Program-made: the position numbers and the translations under genes
Notes under the pieces: model-generated
The model's input: the letters and a program-made list of their open reading frames with translations, nothing else
What the model was told of the DNA's origin: nothing
Database searches by the model: none
From: JALHFZ01 sp964483085
GTDB lineage: Bacteria > Synergistota > Synergistia > Synergistales > Aminobacteriaceae
DNA: 64,000 nucleotides
Assembly (NCBI GenBank): GCA_964483085.1
Contig: CAYZZX010000001.1
Span: 41,905-105,904 of the forward strand
Direction of reading: 5' to 3'
Shown here: one piece after another, positions 25,236 to 34,165 of the stretch
How positions within the stretch are numbered: position 1 is the stretch's first letter
Layout of the letters: the number at the start of each line of letters is the position of its first letter

Positions 25236-26278
25236 CAGAAATTTTCGATGACCTTGAAGGGATGAGGGCGGAGTTCAACGATGCCCTCTCCGGAACTGAA
25301 ACGCCCGAAGCCCTCCAGCAGGTGAAAGTTCTCTTTTTAGGAAAAAAAGGGAAACTCACTTCATGGCTGAAAAATCTGGGCTCTCTTCCTCCTGAGGAAA
25401 GACCTCGGGCTGGGGAGGCGGTCAACTCTCTGCGGGATGACTTCGAATCCCGCCTTGCGGACAGAAGGGCCTTTCTTGATGAGCGCCAATCCTCCGAAGA
25501 GGAGCGCAGAAGCGGCCTCGATGTGACCTTGCCGGCCAGAGGCAGAACATGGGGCGGCATTCACCCCGTTGCCCAGCTCATGCACGATGTCGTGGAGATC
25601 CTCGCGGGGCTCGGATTCTCCGTGGCCCTCGGGCCGGAGATCGAAGACGACTTCCACAATTTTGAGGCCCTGAATATCCCCGCCTCCCATCCGGCCAGGG
25701 ATATGCAGGACACCTTCTATTTTCCCGACGGACATCTTCTGCGCACCCACACCTCGCCGGTGCAGGTCCGTTCGATGCTCGCCTACGGCGCCCCCCTGCG
25801 GATTGCCTGTCCGGGGAAGGTCTACCGTAAAGACAGCGATCCCACCCATTCGCCCATGTTCAATCAGCTCGAGGGCCTTCTCGTCGAAAAGGATATCTCC
25901 GTGGCGGATATGAAGGGGTGCCTCGAAGTGCTCATGGAGGGCATCTTCTCCCGGCCCCTCAAGGCGAGATATCGGGGGAGCTACTTCCCCTTCACAGAGC
26001 CTTCTCTCGAACTGGACATCGAATGCGTAGAGTGTTCAGGAAAGAACCCCTCCTGCAGAATATGCAAGGGAACGGGGTGGCTTGAGGTGGCCGGCCTCGG
26101 CATGGTCCACCCGAATGTCCTGCGAAGCGGCGGCATCGACCCCGACGTCTTCAACGGCTTCGCCTGGGGGATCGGCCTTGACCGTCTCGCCATGCTCAAA
26201 TACGGCCTGACCGACCTTCGGGTGCTTTTTGACGGCAACGTTCCCTATCTTCTCTCGGGGAGGACCTCCGCATGCTGA
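25232..26278 (+). CDS. pheS: Phenylalanyl-tRNA synthetase alpha subunit
   Basis: 348 residues: N-terminal coiled coil (about 1-90) for tRNA binding, then the class II core with motif 1 around HPVAQLMHDVVEIL, DTFYF, HTSPVQVRSM and motif 3 FAWGIGLDRLAMLKYGL. A CVEC...CRIC four-cysteine patch sits in the core. GTG start in a GTGA overlap with ktrA. Overlaps pheT by 7 bases. Confidence 0.97.
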   Translation: MTEIFDDLEGMRAEFNDALSGTETPEALQQVKVLFLGKKGKLTSWLKNLGSLPPEERPRAGEAVNSLRDDFESRLADRRAFLDERQSSEEERRSGLDVTLPARGRTWGGIHPVAQLMHDVVEILAGLGFSVALGPEIEDDFHNFEALNIPASHPARDMQDTFYFPDGHLLRTHTSPVQVRSMLAYGAPLRIACPGKVYRKDSDPTHSPMFNQLEGLLVEKDISVADMKGCLEVLMEGIFSRPLKARYRGSYFPFTEPSLELDIECVECSGKNPSCRICKGTGWLEVAGLGMVHPNVLRSGGIDPDVFNGFAWGIGLDRLAMLKYGLTDLRVLFDGNVPYLLSGRTSAC

Positions 26279-28674
26279 TCACCTGGAACCTTCTGAAGGA
26301 TATTCTCTCCATCCCCGCTTCTGTCGAAGAAGTGGCAGAGCGCCTGACCCTTACCGGCTGCGAAGTTGAATCGCTGACACGACCCGGTGAAAAGCTCAGC
26401 GGAATCCGCATCGGCCGGATAAACTCCCTCGACCCCCACCCGGAAAAGGAAACCCTGTGGGTCGCCGAAATGGATGACGGTGAGGGAACGGCTCGAGTCG
26501 TCACCGCCGCGCCCAACCTCTCTGTGGGCGATTATGTTCCCTGGGGTCGTCCCGGAGCGGTGCTGGCCGACGGAACCGTCCTCGGAGCGAAGGATTTCGA
26601 TTCTGTCCGCAGCGAAGGGATGCTCCTTTCCGCTGAAGAACTCGGTGTTCCTCAGGCCGCGGACGAATTCGGCATTCTGCGCCTTCCGGAGGATGCCCCT
26701 CTGGGGGAGGACGCCTCGTCCTGGCTCGGCCTCGACGACGTGGTATTCGATCTCTCCGTAACTCCCAACCGCGGAGACCTGCTCAGCCTTCTCGGGGTGG
26801 CCCGGGAGGTCTATGCCCTCTTTCCGGGATCGAAATGGAAGAAGAACCCCGCTGATCTCCCAAACAGCGGCGCGGTAAAGGCCTGGCCGGTTCCCTTTCA
26901 GGGCATCACTCTGAAGACCCCCGGCTGCTCCCGGTACTGCCTGGGGCTTGTCACTGACCTGAAAGCCGGGGCCTCTCCTCTCCGGGTCCGCATTGCCCTT
27001 TCTCTTCTCGGAATGCGCCCCATCTCTCCCATGGTGGACGCCACGAACCTCGCCATGCTCACCCTCGGTCAGCCGACTCACGCCTTTGACGCGTTCCGCC
27101 TTCCCGCCCCCGAGATCACCGTGAGGGCTTCAAGGCCGGGGGAAAAATTCACCAGTCTTGACGGAAAAAATCACATCATGGCCGAAGAGGATATGCTCAT
27201 CACGAGCGGAGACGTACCCGTGGGGCTCGCCGGTGTCATGGGGGGGCAGAACAGTGAGATCCTCCCTGAAACGAAAACCGTCTTCATAGAATCGGCATCC
27301 TTCGACAGCCTCTCCGTAAGCCGCACGTCCCGAAGGCTTGGTATCCCCTCCGAAGCGGCCTTCAGATATGCACGGACGGTGGACCGGAAGCTGGCCCCCG
27401 TCGCTCTGAGATATGTCTTCTCCCTTCTTGAGGAGTGGTCCGCCGGTACGGCCGGTTTCGCCATCCTCGACAGCACGGACTGCCCTGAAACTGAGCGGAC
27501 CGTACCCCTGAGCCGGCCCAAGCTTCAGAAGATCCTCCTTACGGACGATCTGGATGAGGCCTCGGCCATTCTGAACCGCCTCGGAATCATCGAAAAATCC
27601 TCCTCCCCTGAGGAGCGGATATTCTCCGTGCCCTCCTGGAGGCCGGACATATCCATCGAGGAGGACCTGCTTGAAGAGGTAGGAAGGATCAGAGGGTACA
27701 ACGAAACCCTCGCTCCGCGCCTTCCTCAGGTGCTCTACGGCAGAGGAGACATCGGCCCCGTCACCCGCCTGAAAGGGGATCTGCGGAAGATACTGCTTTC
27801 CCGGGGGTACGTGGAGCTGCTGAACTACAGCTTCCTCTCCCCCTCGTTCATCTCCCTTCTCCGCCTGCCGGATGAGGACCGCCGCGCCCGGCCGCTCTCC
27901 CTTGCGAACCCCTTGAGCGCCGAGCTGTCGAAGATGCGCACAACCCTTCTTCCCGGCCTTCTGCGGGGAGTGGAGCGAAGCGTTCTCGCAGGGTGGCGCA
28001 CGGGAATCCGGGTGTTTGAACTTGGCCGAGTCTTTCTTCCTCTTCCGGAGGGAGGGCACGAGGAGGTCGAAAAAGTCGCCGGCCTCGTCTACGGTGGCCG
28101 GGACGGGCGCCTTCCCTGGGGTCAGTCCGGAGTGGAAAACTTCTTTTCACTAAAGGGCGACGTTCTGACTCTCGGAGAGAGCCGAGGGATCTGCCTCGAC
28201 TTCCTTCAGGGGCATGAACCCTTCGGGCACGAGGGGCAGACGGCACGGATACGCTTCGGCGGAAGGGACGCGGGGTACCTGCTACGACTGAAGCCCGCCG
28301 TTGAGAAGGAACTGGACTGCGCTCCTCTCTACGCCTTCGAGTTCGATCTTGAAATCCTTGAAAATCCCGTTCTCCCGGGCTTTCACGAACTCACTCCCTA
28401 TCCTCCGGTTCTCCGGGACATCTCTCTCTTCGTCCCAGCTGACAGCTCTGTGGATGAGGTTATGTCCCGCATACGCACTGCGGGAGGAGAACTTCTTCAT
28501 GACCTCCGGCTTTTCGACATCTACAGCGGTAAAGGGGTACCTGAAGGCTTCCGGAGCCTGGCTTTCTCCCTTTCCTACCAGAAAAAAGACCAGACTCTCA
28601 AGGACGAAACAGTAGAGGAGATTCACGGCAGCATCCGAAACACCTTGACGTCCTTCGGTTATATACTTCGATAA
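26272..28674 (+). CDS. pheT: Phenylalanyl-tRNA synthetase beta subunit
   Basis: 800 residues in bacterial order: tRNA-binding (EMAP-like) domain about 40-150, B3/B4 editing domain about 210-400, B5 domain, catalytic-like core and C-terminal ferredoxin-like anticodon domain (PPVLRDISLFVPADSSVDEV...FDIYSGKGVPEGFRSLAFSLSYQ). Forms the alpha2beta2 enzyme with PheS. Confidence 0.97.
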   Translation: MLITWNLLKDILSIPASVEEVAERLTLTGCEVESLTRPGEKLSGIRIGRINSLDPHPEKETLWVAEMDDGEGTARVVTAAPNLSVGDYVPWGRPGAVLADGTVLGAKDFDSVRSEGMLLSAEELGVPQAADEFGILRLPEDAPLGEDASSWLGLDDVVFDLSVTPNRGDLLSLLGVAREVYALFPGSKWKKNPADLPNSGAVKAWPVPFQGITLKTPGCSRYCLGLVTDLKAGASPLRVRIALSLLGMRPISPMVDATNLAMLTLGQPTHAFDAFRLPAPEITVRASRPGEKFTSLDGKNHIMAEEDMLITSGDVPVGLAGVMGGQNSEILPETKTVFIESASFDSLSVSRTSRRLGIPSEAAFRYARTVDRKLAPVALRYVFSLLEEWSAGTAGFAILDSTDCPETERTVPLSRPKLQKILLTDDLDEASAILNRLGIIEKSSSPEERIFSVPSWRPDISIEEDLLEEVGRIRGYNETLAPRLPQVLYGRGDIGPVTRLKGDLRKILLSRGYVELLNYSFLSPSFISLLRLPDEDRRARPLSLANPLSAELSKMRTTLLPGLLRGVERSVLAGWRTGIRVFELGRVFLPLPEGGHEEVEKVAGLVYGGRDGRLPWGQSGVENFFSLKGDVLTLGESRGICLDFLQGHEPFGHEGQTARIRFGGRDAGYLLRLKPAVEKELDCAPLYAFEFDLEILENPVLPGFHELTPYPPVLRDISLFVPADSSVDEVMSRIRTAGGELLHDLRLFDIYSGKGVPEGFRSLAFSLSYQKKDQTLKDETVEEIHGSIRNTLTSFGYILR

Positions 28675-28686
28675 GGAGGCTTTTCC

Positions 28687-29013
28687 ATGGGAATCCTTGA
28701 AAATCTTGAGCAGCTCACAGACAGACTTGCGGCAATGGTGACGGGTCTTCGAAGCGAAAGAGATCAGCTCCGCGCGCAGGTCACCGAGCTGAAGAACCAG
28801 ATCGGTGAAAAAGAAATGGAAAATATCCGGGTGACAAAGGAAAATCAGCGGAACTTTGAGATCCTCGAAAGGGAGAAGATGGCCTTCCAGAAGGAGAAAT
28901 CTCAGATGGACGGCCAAATGAAGTCACTCTACCAGAAACTGAGCGGCCTTCTGCCCGACGATCGAAAGGGGCAGACCCCCGTACAGGACGGCAGAGGTGA
29001 AAGGAGACCCTGA
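28687..29013 (+). CDS. Short coiled-coil protein, ZapB-like
   Basis: 108 residues. Residues 1-85 form one long predicted coiled coil (LEQLTDRLAAMVTGLRSERDQLR, then QVTELKNQIGEKEMENI); the tail is polar and Pro/Gly/Arg-rich. It sits directly ahead of zapA (2-base gap), which suggests a division-ring partner role like ZapB. Sequence similarity alone cannot prove this, since any coiled coil would look alike. Good ATAAGGAGG ribosome site. Confidence 0.6.
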   Translation: MGILENLEQLTDRLAAMVTGLRSERDQLRAQVTELKNQIGEKEMENIRVTKENQRNFEILEREKMAFQKEKSQMDGQMKSLYQKLSGLLPDDRKGQTPVQDGRGERRP

Positions 29014-29015
29014 GC

Positions 29016-29267
29016 GTGGAAACTCTTTCCCGCGAGGTGACCATCCGCATAGGAAAGAAAAATTATTTTGTCAAAACAGCCCTTGATGACGAAAGTCTCA
29101 AGGGCATACGCTCCCTTTTTCGAGAACTGACGGTGGGACTGGAGAATTCTCACGACCAGGAAGATCTTCTGCTCATCTCCTGCCTTCAACTGGCATGGAT
29201 CCTTCAGTCCACCGAAAAGAAACTCAGCGAAGCCCTTGAAAGCGGTGAGCAGAAGGATATTCCATGA
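29016..29267 (+). CDS. zapA: Cell division protein ZapA
   Basis: FtsZ-ring stabiliser, 83 residues. It has the ZapA beginning (REVTIRIGKKNYFVKTALDDESLKGI) with a short N-terminal globular part and a C-terminal helix (DLLLISCLQLAWILQSTEKKLSEAL) for tetramer formation. GTG start; overlaps cvpA by 4 bases. Confidence 0.8.
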   Translation: METLSREVTIRIGKKNYFVKTALDDESLKGIRSLFRELTVGLENSHDQEDLLLISCLQLAWILQSTEKKLSEALESGEQKDIP

Positions 29268-29833
29268 CCTTTGCCTCCGTCTTTGACATTACTCTCGCTC
29301 TTGTGGCCGCTACGCTGGCCGTTCGAGGGGCTTTTCGCGGGCTTTCGGGAGAGTTCTTCTCTCTTCTCGGAATGGTAGGAGGGGTCATATTGGCATGGAA
29401 CTATGCACCCCTTCCCGCCCGGTGGATCGCCTCTCATTGGGACGGCGCCAGTGAGGCCCTACTCAAGGTCATATCCATGGTTATCATCTACATCCTAGCG
29501 GTTCTTCTCGCGAATCTTGCCTGCCGGGGCGTGAAGGCCTTTATTAAATTGGCCTCTCTGACCATGGTCGACAGAATTCTCGGTGTTCTCTCCGGTCTTC
29601 TCAAGGCTGTCTTTCTTATTCTCTTTCTCTACGTAGGCATCACGACCTACTCACCCTTTCTTCCCACGAAATGGATCGGCGAGAGCCTTCTGATGCATCA
29701 GGCGGATGCTCTCTGGCCCGACATACAGGCACTCCTTGAGAGCTGGAATATTTTTCCGAAGGACTTTTCTCTTCCCGAACTTTCCCTTCCCGACCTGCCT
29801 TCCCTGAGAGGAGGAAAGAGCGCTGGATTATAG
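29264..29833 (+). CDS. CvpA-family membrane protein
   Basis: 189 residues with four predicted helices (about 7-30, 34-52, 70-92, 108-130) and the CvpA pattern FDITLALVAATLAVRGAFRGLSGEFFSLLG, then DRILGVLSGLLKAVFL. The C-terminal 45 residues are soluble with repeated LPELSLPDLPSL. Function in the envelope is only loosely defined in other bacteria. Lies between zapA and mutS2, a frequent arrangement. Confidence 0.85.
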   Translation: MTFASVFDITLALVAATLAVRGAFRGLSGEFFSLLGMVGGVILAWNYAPLPARWIASHWDGASEALLKVISMVIIYILAVLLANLACRGVKAFIKLASLTMVDRILGVLSGLLKAVFLILFLYVGITTYSPFLPTKWIGESLLMHQADALWPDIQALLESWNIFPKDFSLPELSLPDLPSLRGGKSAGL

Positions 29834-32171
29834 AAAAGAAATACTCCCCATCCTCGAAATAGAGAAGATTCTCGAGATATTCGCCTCCTCCGCCCGCAGT
29901 GAACTCGGGCTCTACGCCCTTCAGGAGCTGCGCCCTCAGCCGACGACGGGCCGCCTTGAAGAACGGGTCGGCCTTCTTGAAAGTTTCCGGCGCTGCCGGG
30001 ATGAAAAGGGAGAATGGCCCTGGAATCCGAAGATTGGCCCCATCGCGCCCCTCCTCGCAGAAGGGAAGAGGACAGGCATGCTCTCCGGAGACGAGCTCGC
30101 TTCAGTGGTCCGGTTCCTCTCTTTGGCCCGGGCGACCAGGGAGCACCTTATGGCCTATGAAAACGAATACCCCTCCTTCACCTCTCCGGCCAGAAAACTG
30201 AGGGATTTTACTCCCGAGATCGAAGCTCTCGGTGTGGTGGACGACGCGGGCAGACTCTACGATTCCGCAAGCCCTGCCCTTGCGAAAATCCGGGGAGAAA
30301 TTGACGGATTGAAACGGCAGATCCGCCGGTCGGCCCAGGGAATAATAGACAACCCCTCCCTTGGGCATATGCTGCAGGAAAGAGTGTCCGCCTTCCGGAA
30401 CGGCCATTTTGTCTTTCTCGTCCGGCAGGAATTCATCAACCGCTTCCCCGGCACTGTCGTGGACCGGTCGAGTTCGGGAAATTCGGTCTACATGGAACCG
30501 TCATCCCTCGTACCTCTCAACAACCGCCTTGCCGTTGCCGAACGGGAAGAACGGGAGGAAGAGCATAAAATCTACCGGGCCCTCACCCGTGCCCTGCTCG
30601 AAAGAGAGAGGGCTCTTCTCGATGCCCAGGAGGTTCTGGCAGACCTCGATCTTTTCTACGCAGCCTGCGAAGTCATGACCCGGAATAAATGGAAGATTCC
30701 TCTGCGGTCCGAAAAGACCATGTTTCACCTTCGGGAGGCCAGGCATCCACTTCTGGGGAAGCAGGCAGTACCGGTGAGCATCCGGTGCGGCGAGCGCTTC
30801 CGAAGCCTTGTGGTGACGGGCCCCAATACTGGCGGAAAGACTGTGGTGCTCAAAACCGCCGGAGTGTGCGTCTATCTCGCCTGGTGCGGTCTGCCCATTC
30901 CCGCAGAGGAGGACTCCGTGGTGGGAAATATCAGCTCCGTCTACGCCGACATAGGGGACGAACAGAGCATCGAGCAGAACCTCTCCACCTTCAGCGCCCA
31001 TGTCAGCAACATCATCTCCATCCTCGAGAGGGCCGACCGGAAATCTCTGGTTCTTCTCGATGAACTCGGCGCCGGAACGGACCCCCAGGAGGGAGCCGCC
31101 CTCGGCATCGCCGTCCTCGATACTCTCACGAAAGAGAAGGGGCTGACCCTCGCCACTACCCATCACAATCCGGTGAAACAATATGCCCTCACCGCGCCGG
31201 GAGTCGAGACGGCGAGCATGGAGTTCGACGTCGAGACATTGTCTCCTACCTACCGTATGCTCATCGGCGTTCCGGGAAAGAGCAACGCCCTGCTTATCGC
31301 TCGAAGGTACGGAATGCCCGACCGAGTGATCGAAAAGGCCTATGCTGTCCTGAGCGAAAGAGATGTCCCCGTGGAAGAACTGATCGCTGAACTGAACGAA
31401 AGAAAAGCGTGGCTCGACCGGGAAGAGGAGGAGATTTCGGAAATGAAAAAGAGCCTCTCGGCCCTGAAGATTGAATATGAGAAGAAGATGCGGCAGCTTG
31501 ACGGAAACAGGGACGGAATCCTCTCCAACGCAGAACGAAAGGCTGCATCCATCCTCGAAAAAGCGGAGGAAAGCAGCCGGGAGTTTCTGCGGAATCTCGA
31601 GGAGGCCTCCAAGTCGGCCGTGCATCGTCAGATCCACGATAAAAAAGAGTCCGTCCGGGCAGAACGCAAGCGGCTGGAGCAGCGGCACGAAAACCGCCTG
31701 CTCAAGGCCGGAGAGGGGAATACAACACCTCCTTCACCCGGAGATACCGTCCAGATAGCCGGAACGGAGATCGTCGGACTCCTTGAAAGAATCAAGGGTG
31801 GCCGGGCGGTGGTGAAGGCGGGAGCTATGACCATGGACGTTGACGCGAAGCAGCTGCTCAAATCCTCGAAAAAGCCGAAGGGGATAGCCGCTCCGAGGGA
31901 AACCACTCCCTCCGCTCCCGAGCGGGTACCCCCCTCCGTCATGGTTCGGGGAATGAACGTTGACGAGGCCCTTCCCATTGTGGAGCGCTACCTCGACCAA
32001 GCCATGAGAATAGGCTATGATCAGGTAACGGTCATTCACGGCAGGGGAGAGGGGGTTTTGCGCCGGGAAATCCACGCCCTCTGCAGCCGGCTCAAATATG
32101 TGGACTCCTGCCGCCTGGGGGGCCAGGGAGAGGGCGGATTCGGCGTCTCTGTGGTGACTTTCCGGCGGTAG
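29823..32171 (+). CDS. mutS2: Endonuclease MutS2 (RqcU-like), CUG start
   Basis: 782 residues if begun at CTG 29823: LDYRKEILPILEIEKILEIFASSARSELG matches the MutS2 N-terminus. A TGA lies in frame at 29805 and there is no ATG, GTG or TTG until 30078, which would delete 85 conserved residues; AGGAGG (29809-29814) sits 8 bases before the CTG. Walker A is VTGPNTGGKT (about 331-340), Walker B region LLDELGAGTDPQEGAALG, then a coiled clamp and a C-terminal Smr nuclease domain (about 706-782, with HGRGEG). The start overlaps cvpA by 11 bases. In Bacillus the protein acts on collided ribosomes. Confidence 0.92.
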   Translation: MDYRKEILPILEIEKILEIFASSARSELGLYALQELRPQPTTGRLEERVGLLESFRRCRDEKGEWPWNPKIGPIAPLLAEGKRTGMLSGDELASVVRFLSLARATREHLMAYENEYPSFTSPARKLRDFTPEIEALGVVDDAGRLYDSASPALAKIRGEIDGLKRQIRRSAQGIIDNPSLGHMLQERVSAFRNGHFVFLVRQEFINRFPGTVVDRSSSGNSVYMEPSSLVPLNNRLAVAEREEREEEHKIYRALTRALLERERALLDAQEVLADLDLFYAACEVMTRNKWKIPLRSEKTMFHLREARHPLLGKQAVPVSIRCGERFRSLVVTGPNTGGKTVVLKTAGVCVYLAWCGLPIPAEEDSVVGNISSVYADIGDEQSIEQNLSTFSAHVSNIISILERADRKSLVLLDELGAGTDPQEGAALGIAVLDTLTKEKGLTLATTHHNPVKQYALTAPGVETASMEFDVETLSPTYRMLIGVPGKSNALLIARRYGMPDRVIEKAYAVLSERDVPVEELIAELNERKAWLDREEEEISEMKKSLSALKIEYEKKMRQLDGNRDGILSNAERKAASILEKAEESSREFLRNLEEASKSAVHRQIHDKKESVRAERKRLEQRHENRLLKAGEGNTTPPSPGDTVQIAGTEIVGLLERIKGGRAVVKAGAMTMDVDAKQLLKSSKKPKGIAAPRETTPSAPERVPPSVMVRGMNVDEALPIVERYLDQAMRIGYDQVTVIHGRGEGVLRREIHALCSRLKYVDSCRLGGQGEGGFGVSVVTFRR

Positions 32172-32245
32172 CAGCGGCCGACGAAATCTGGTATGTCTTT
32201 ATAAAATAATGTGATGTACTTTGCACTTGCAGGAGGCAAAAAACG

Positions 32246-33793
32246 ATGATTGCACGCGGACCCGTAGCGGGATTAGCAGTCGTTCTGATATTAGTGATGG
32301 CTGTTGTTCTCGCCCGTTATACCTTTGCTCTGCCGGAAAACTCCGGTAAACAATCAGTGGCCCTGCCGCCTTCGCAAAAAGGGTGGCTTGCGCAATCCGT
32401 CTCAGAAATGATCGCGGAGCATCCCGAGTTGTCCGGCATTGTGCCGCTTCGCGACGGCGCAGAGGCCTTTGCCGCACGAATGCTTCTCGCCGCTTCGGCG
32501 ACCACCTCCATTGATGCGGAGTACTACATATGGAGGGCGGATCTCACCGGTTATCTTTTTCTAGATCAACTCAAGCAGGCGGCCGATCGAGGCGTGCGTG
32601 TGCGGCTTCTGCTGGACGACCACGGTGCGACGGGCCTGGATCCGGAGATCGCCGCCCTGTCGGCGCACCCCAACGCCGAGGTGCGGCTGTGGAACCCCTT
32701 TACCCTCCGTCGCTTCAAAATGCTCTGTTACAGCTTTGATTTCTTTCGCCTCAATCGCCGGATGCACAACAAGAGTTTTACTGTAGATGGCAGAGAAAGC
32801 GTGCTGGGTGGACGCAATGTGGGGGACGAGTATTTCGGAACTGGCAAAACTCCACTTTTTGTCGATCTGGACGTGTTGGTCGTCGGGAAGATCGTGCCAG
32901 CCATCTCAGAGGATTTCGATCGCTACTGGAACAGCCCCTCGGCCTATCCCGCCGAACAGATTGTGGCGGATGCCAATGAGAGTGACCCCATTGCTGCGGG
33001 GTTGAATCGCTTTCAGAACACTGAACAAATGACAGAGTATCGCGAGGTGCTCAATCGTTCGGACCTCGTAGCCAACCTCGCAGCCGGCACGCTTGATATT
33101 GAATGGACGACAGCTCTTCTGGTGAGTGACGACCCCAGGAAAGGGCAGGGTGCAATCCCCAACAAAGACTTGCTGGGTGGCCGTCTTCTAAAGGCCGTTG
33201 GAAAAATAGAAAGCCGTCTGGACGGAGTTTCAGCATACTTTGTTCCGGGTGCAGACGGAACCAAAGCCTTCACTGACCTTGAAGAGAGCGGTGTTCAGGT
33301 TCGGATTTTGACCAATTCCCTTGAGGCGACGGACGTCCTTCCCGTCCATGCCGGATATTCAAAGCGGCGCACGAGTCTTCTCAAAGGCGGAGTCGAACTC
33401 TTTGAGCTCCGGCGACAATCCGCAGCCAGTGTGGCAAAATCCAAACTCAATCCCTTCGGTTCATCCGGAGCAAGTCTCCATGCCAAGACCTTCGCGGTAG
33501 ACGGCCAACGTATTTTTGTCGGTTCCTTCAACTTTGATCCCCGTTCCGCAAGACTCAACACCGAATTGGGCCTTCTGATCGACAGCGAGTTCCTGGCCGG
33601 AGCTCTGCATCAGGCCTTCGACGACGGTTTCGGCGGCTCGGCATGGCAGGTCGAAAAGCGTAACGGCGGTTTGGTCTGGATCGAACCCGATGACCCCGCC
33701 ACGCCCCCGCTAACGGCTGAACCCGGTGCCAATATATGGCGAAGAGCCGCCATCAAGATCATCGGCTGGCTGCCCGTGGAATGGCTGTTGTGA
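32246..33793 (+). CDS. Phospholipase D-family protein (cardiolipin synthase ClsC-like)
   Basis: 515 residues with one N-terminal membrane anchor (7-29) and two HKD motifs: H174-K176-D181 (HNKSFTVDG) and H412-K414-D419 (HAKTFAVDG), each followed by a GG.N or GS.N segment. The layout and the DAEYYIWRADLTGYLFLDQL stretch resemble ClsC/YmdC cardiolipin synthases. An AGGAGG site precedes the ATG. Codon use (TTG, CGC, GTG, fewer CGG/TCC) differs from the neighbouring core genes, which suggests acquisition by transfer. It opens the accessory segment. Confidence 0.88.
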   Translation: MIARGPVAGLAVVLILVMAVVLARYTFALPENSGKQSVALPPSQKGWLAQSVSEMIAEHPELSGIVPLRDGAEAFAARMLLAASATTSIDAEYYIWRADLTGYLFLDQLKQAADRGVRVRLLLDDHGATGLDPEIAALSAHPNAEVRLWNPFTLRRFKMLCYSFDFFRLNRRMHNKSFTVDGRESVLGGRNVGDEYFGTGKTPLFVDLDVLVVGKIVPAISEDFDRYWNSPSAYPAEQIVADANESDPIAAGLNRFQNTEQMTEYREVLNRSDLVANLAAGTLDIEWTTALLVSDDPRKGQGAIPNKDLLGGRLLKAVGKIESRLDGVSAYFVPGADGTKAFTDLEESGVQVRILTNSLEATDVLPVHAGYSKRRTSLLKGGVELFELRRQSAASVAKSKLNPFGSSGASLHAKTFAVDGQRIFVGSFNFDPRSARLNTELGLLIDSEFLAGALHQAFDDGFGGSAWQVEKRNGGLVWIEPDDPATPPLTAEPGANIWRRAAIKIIGWLPVEWLL

Positions 33794-34165
33794 GTGCTGT
33801 GCGGGGGCGTTCGGGAGATCTCGTTTTCATCATGAACCTCAGCTGTTTCCGTACTGCTTGAAAAAGAAAAAAAAACCTCAGGTCTGTTCGGAGAACAGGG
33901 GAGTGCGGCAAACCTGAGGAGATCCACTACATCCTTAAGACAGACCGCACAGGAGACAATGTTCCCTCCAAAAGATTCGGAGCCAACGCAGTATGGTAGA
34001 ACAACGTTGTTCAGGCTCTCAACCCTTGCGACCTGCTGAAGAGACTTCTCCTCCAGGCCATGGCTTTAATATGGCCAATTCCGTACCGAATGAATATCTG
34101 ATCACAAGGACATTTCAGGCCCCCCAATATCGTTGAGATACTGAGGAGCCTGAAATTTTGAGAAG
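33794..34165. other. Gene-poor stretch of 372 bases
   Basis: It contains a minus-strand terminator at 33861-33919 and, nearer the NHL gene, an imperfect TTTCAGGC/GCCTGAAA inverted repeat (about 34108-34157). A minus-strand frame stays open from about 34070 to the terminator (with a CAVC motif) but has no start codon or ribosome site. I could not identify a gene or insertion sequence. Confidence 0.5.
33861..33919 (-). terminator. Minus-strand terminator
   Basis: Read on the minus strand, CCTCAGGT...ACCTGAGG closes an 8-bp stem around a smaller CTGTTC/GAACAG hairpin and is followed by a run of nine Ts, C, five Ts. It faces genes from the right (the NHL gene ends 246 bases away). Confidence 0.75.
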
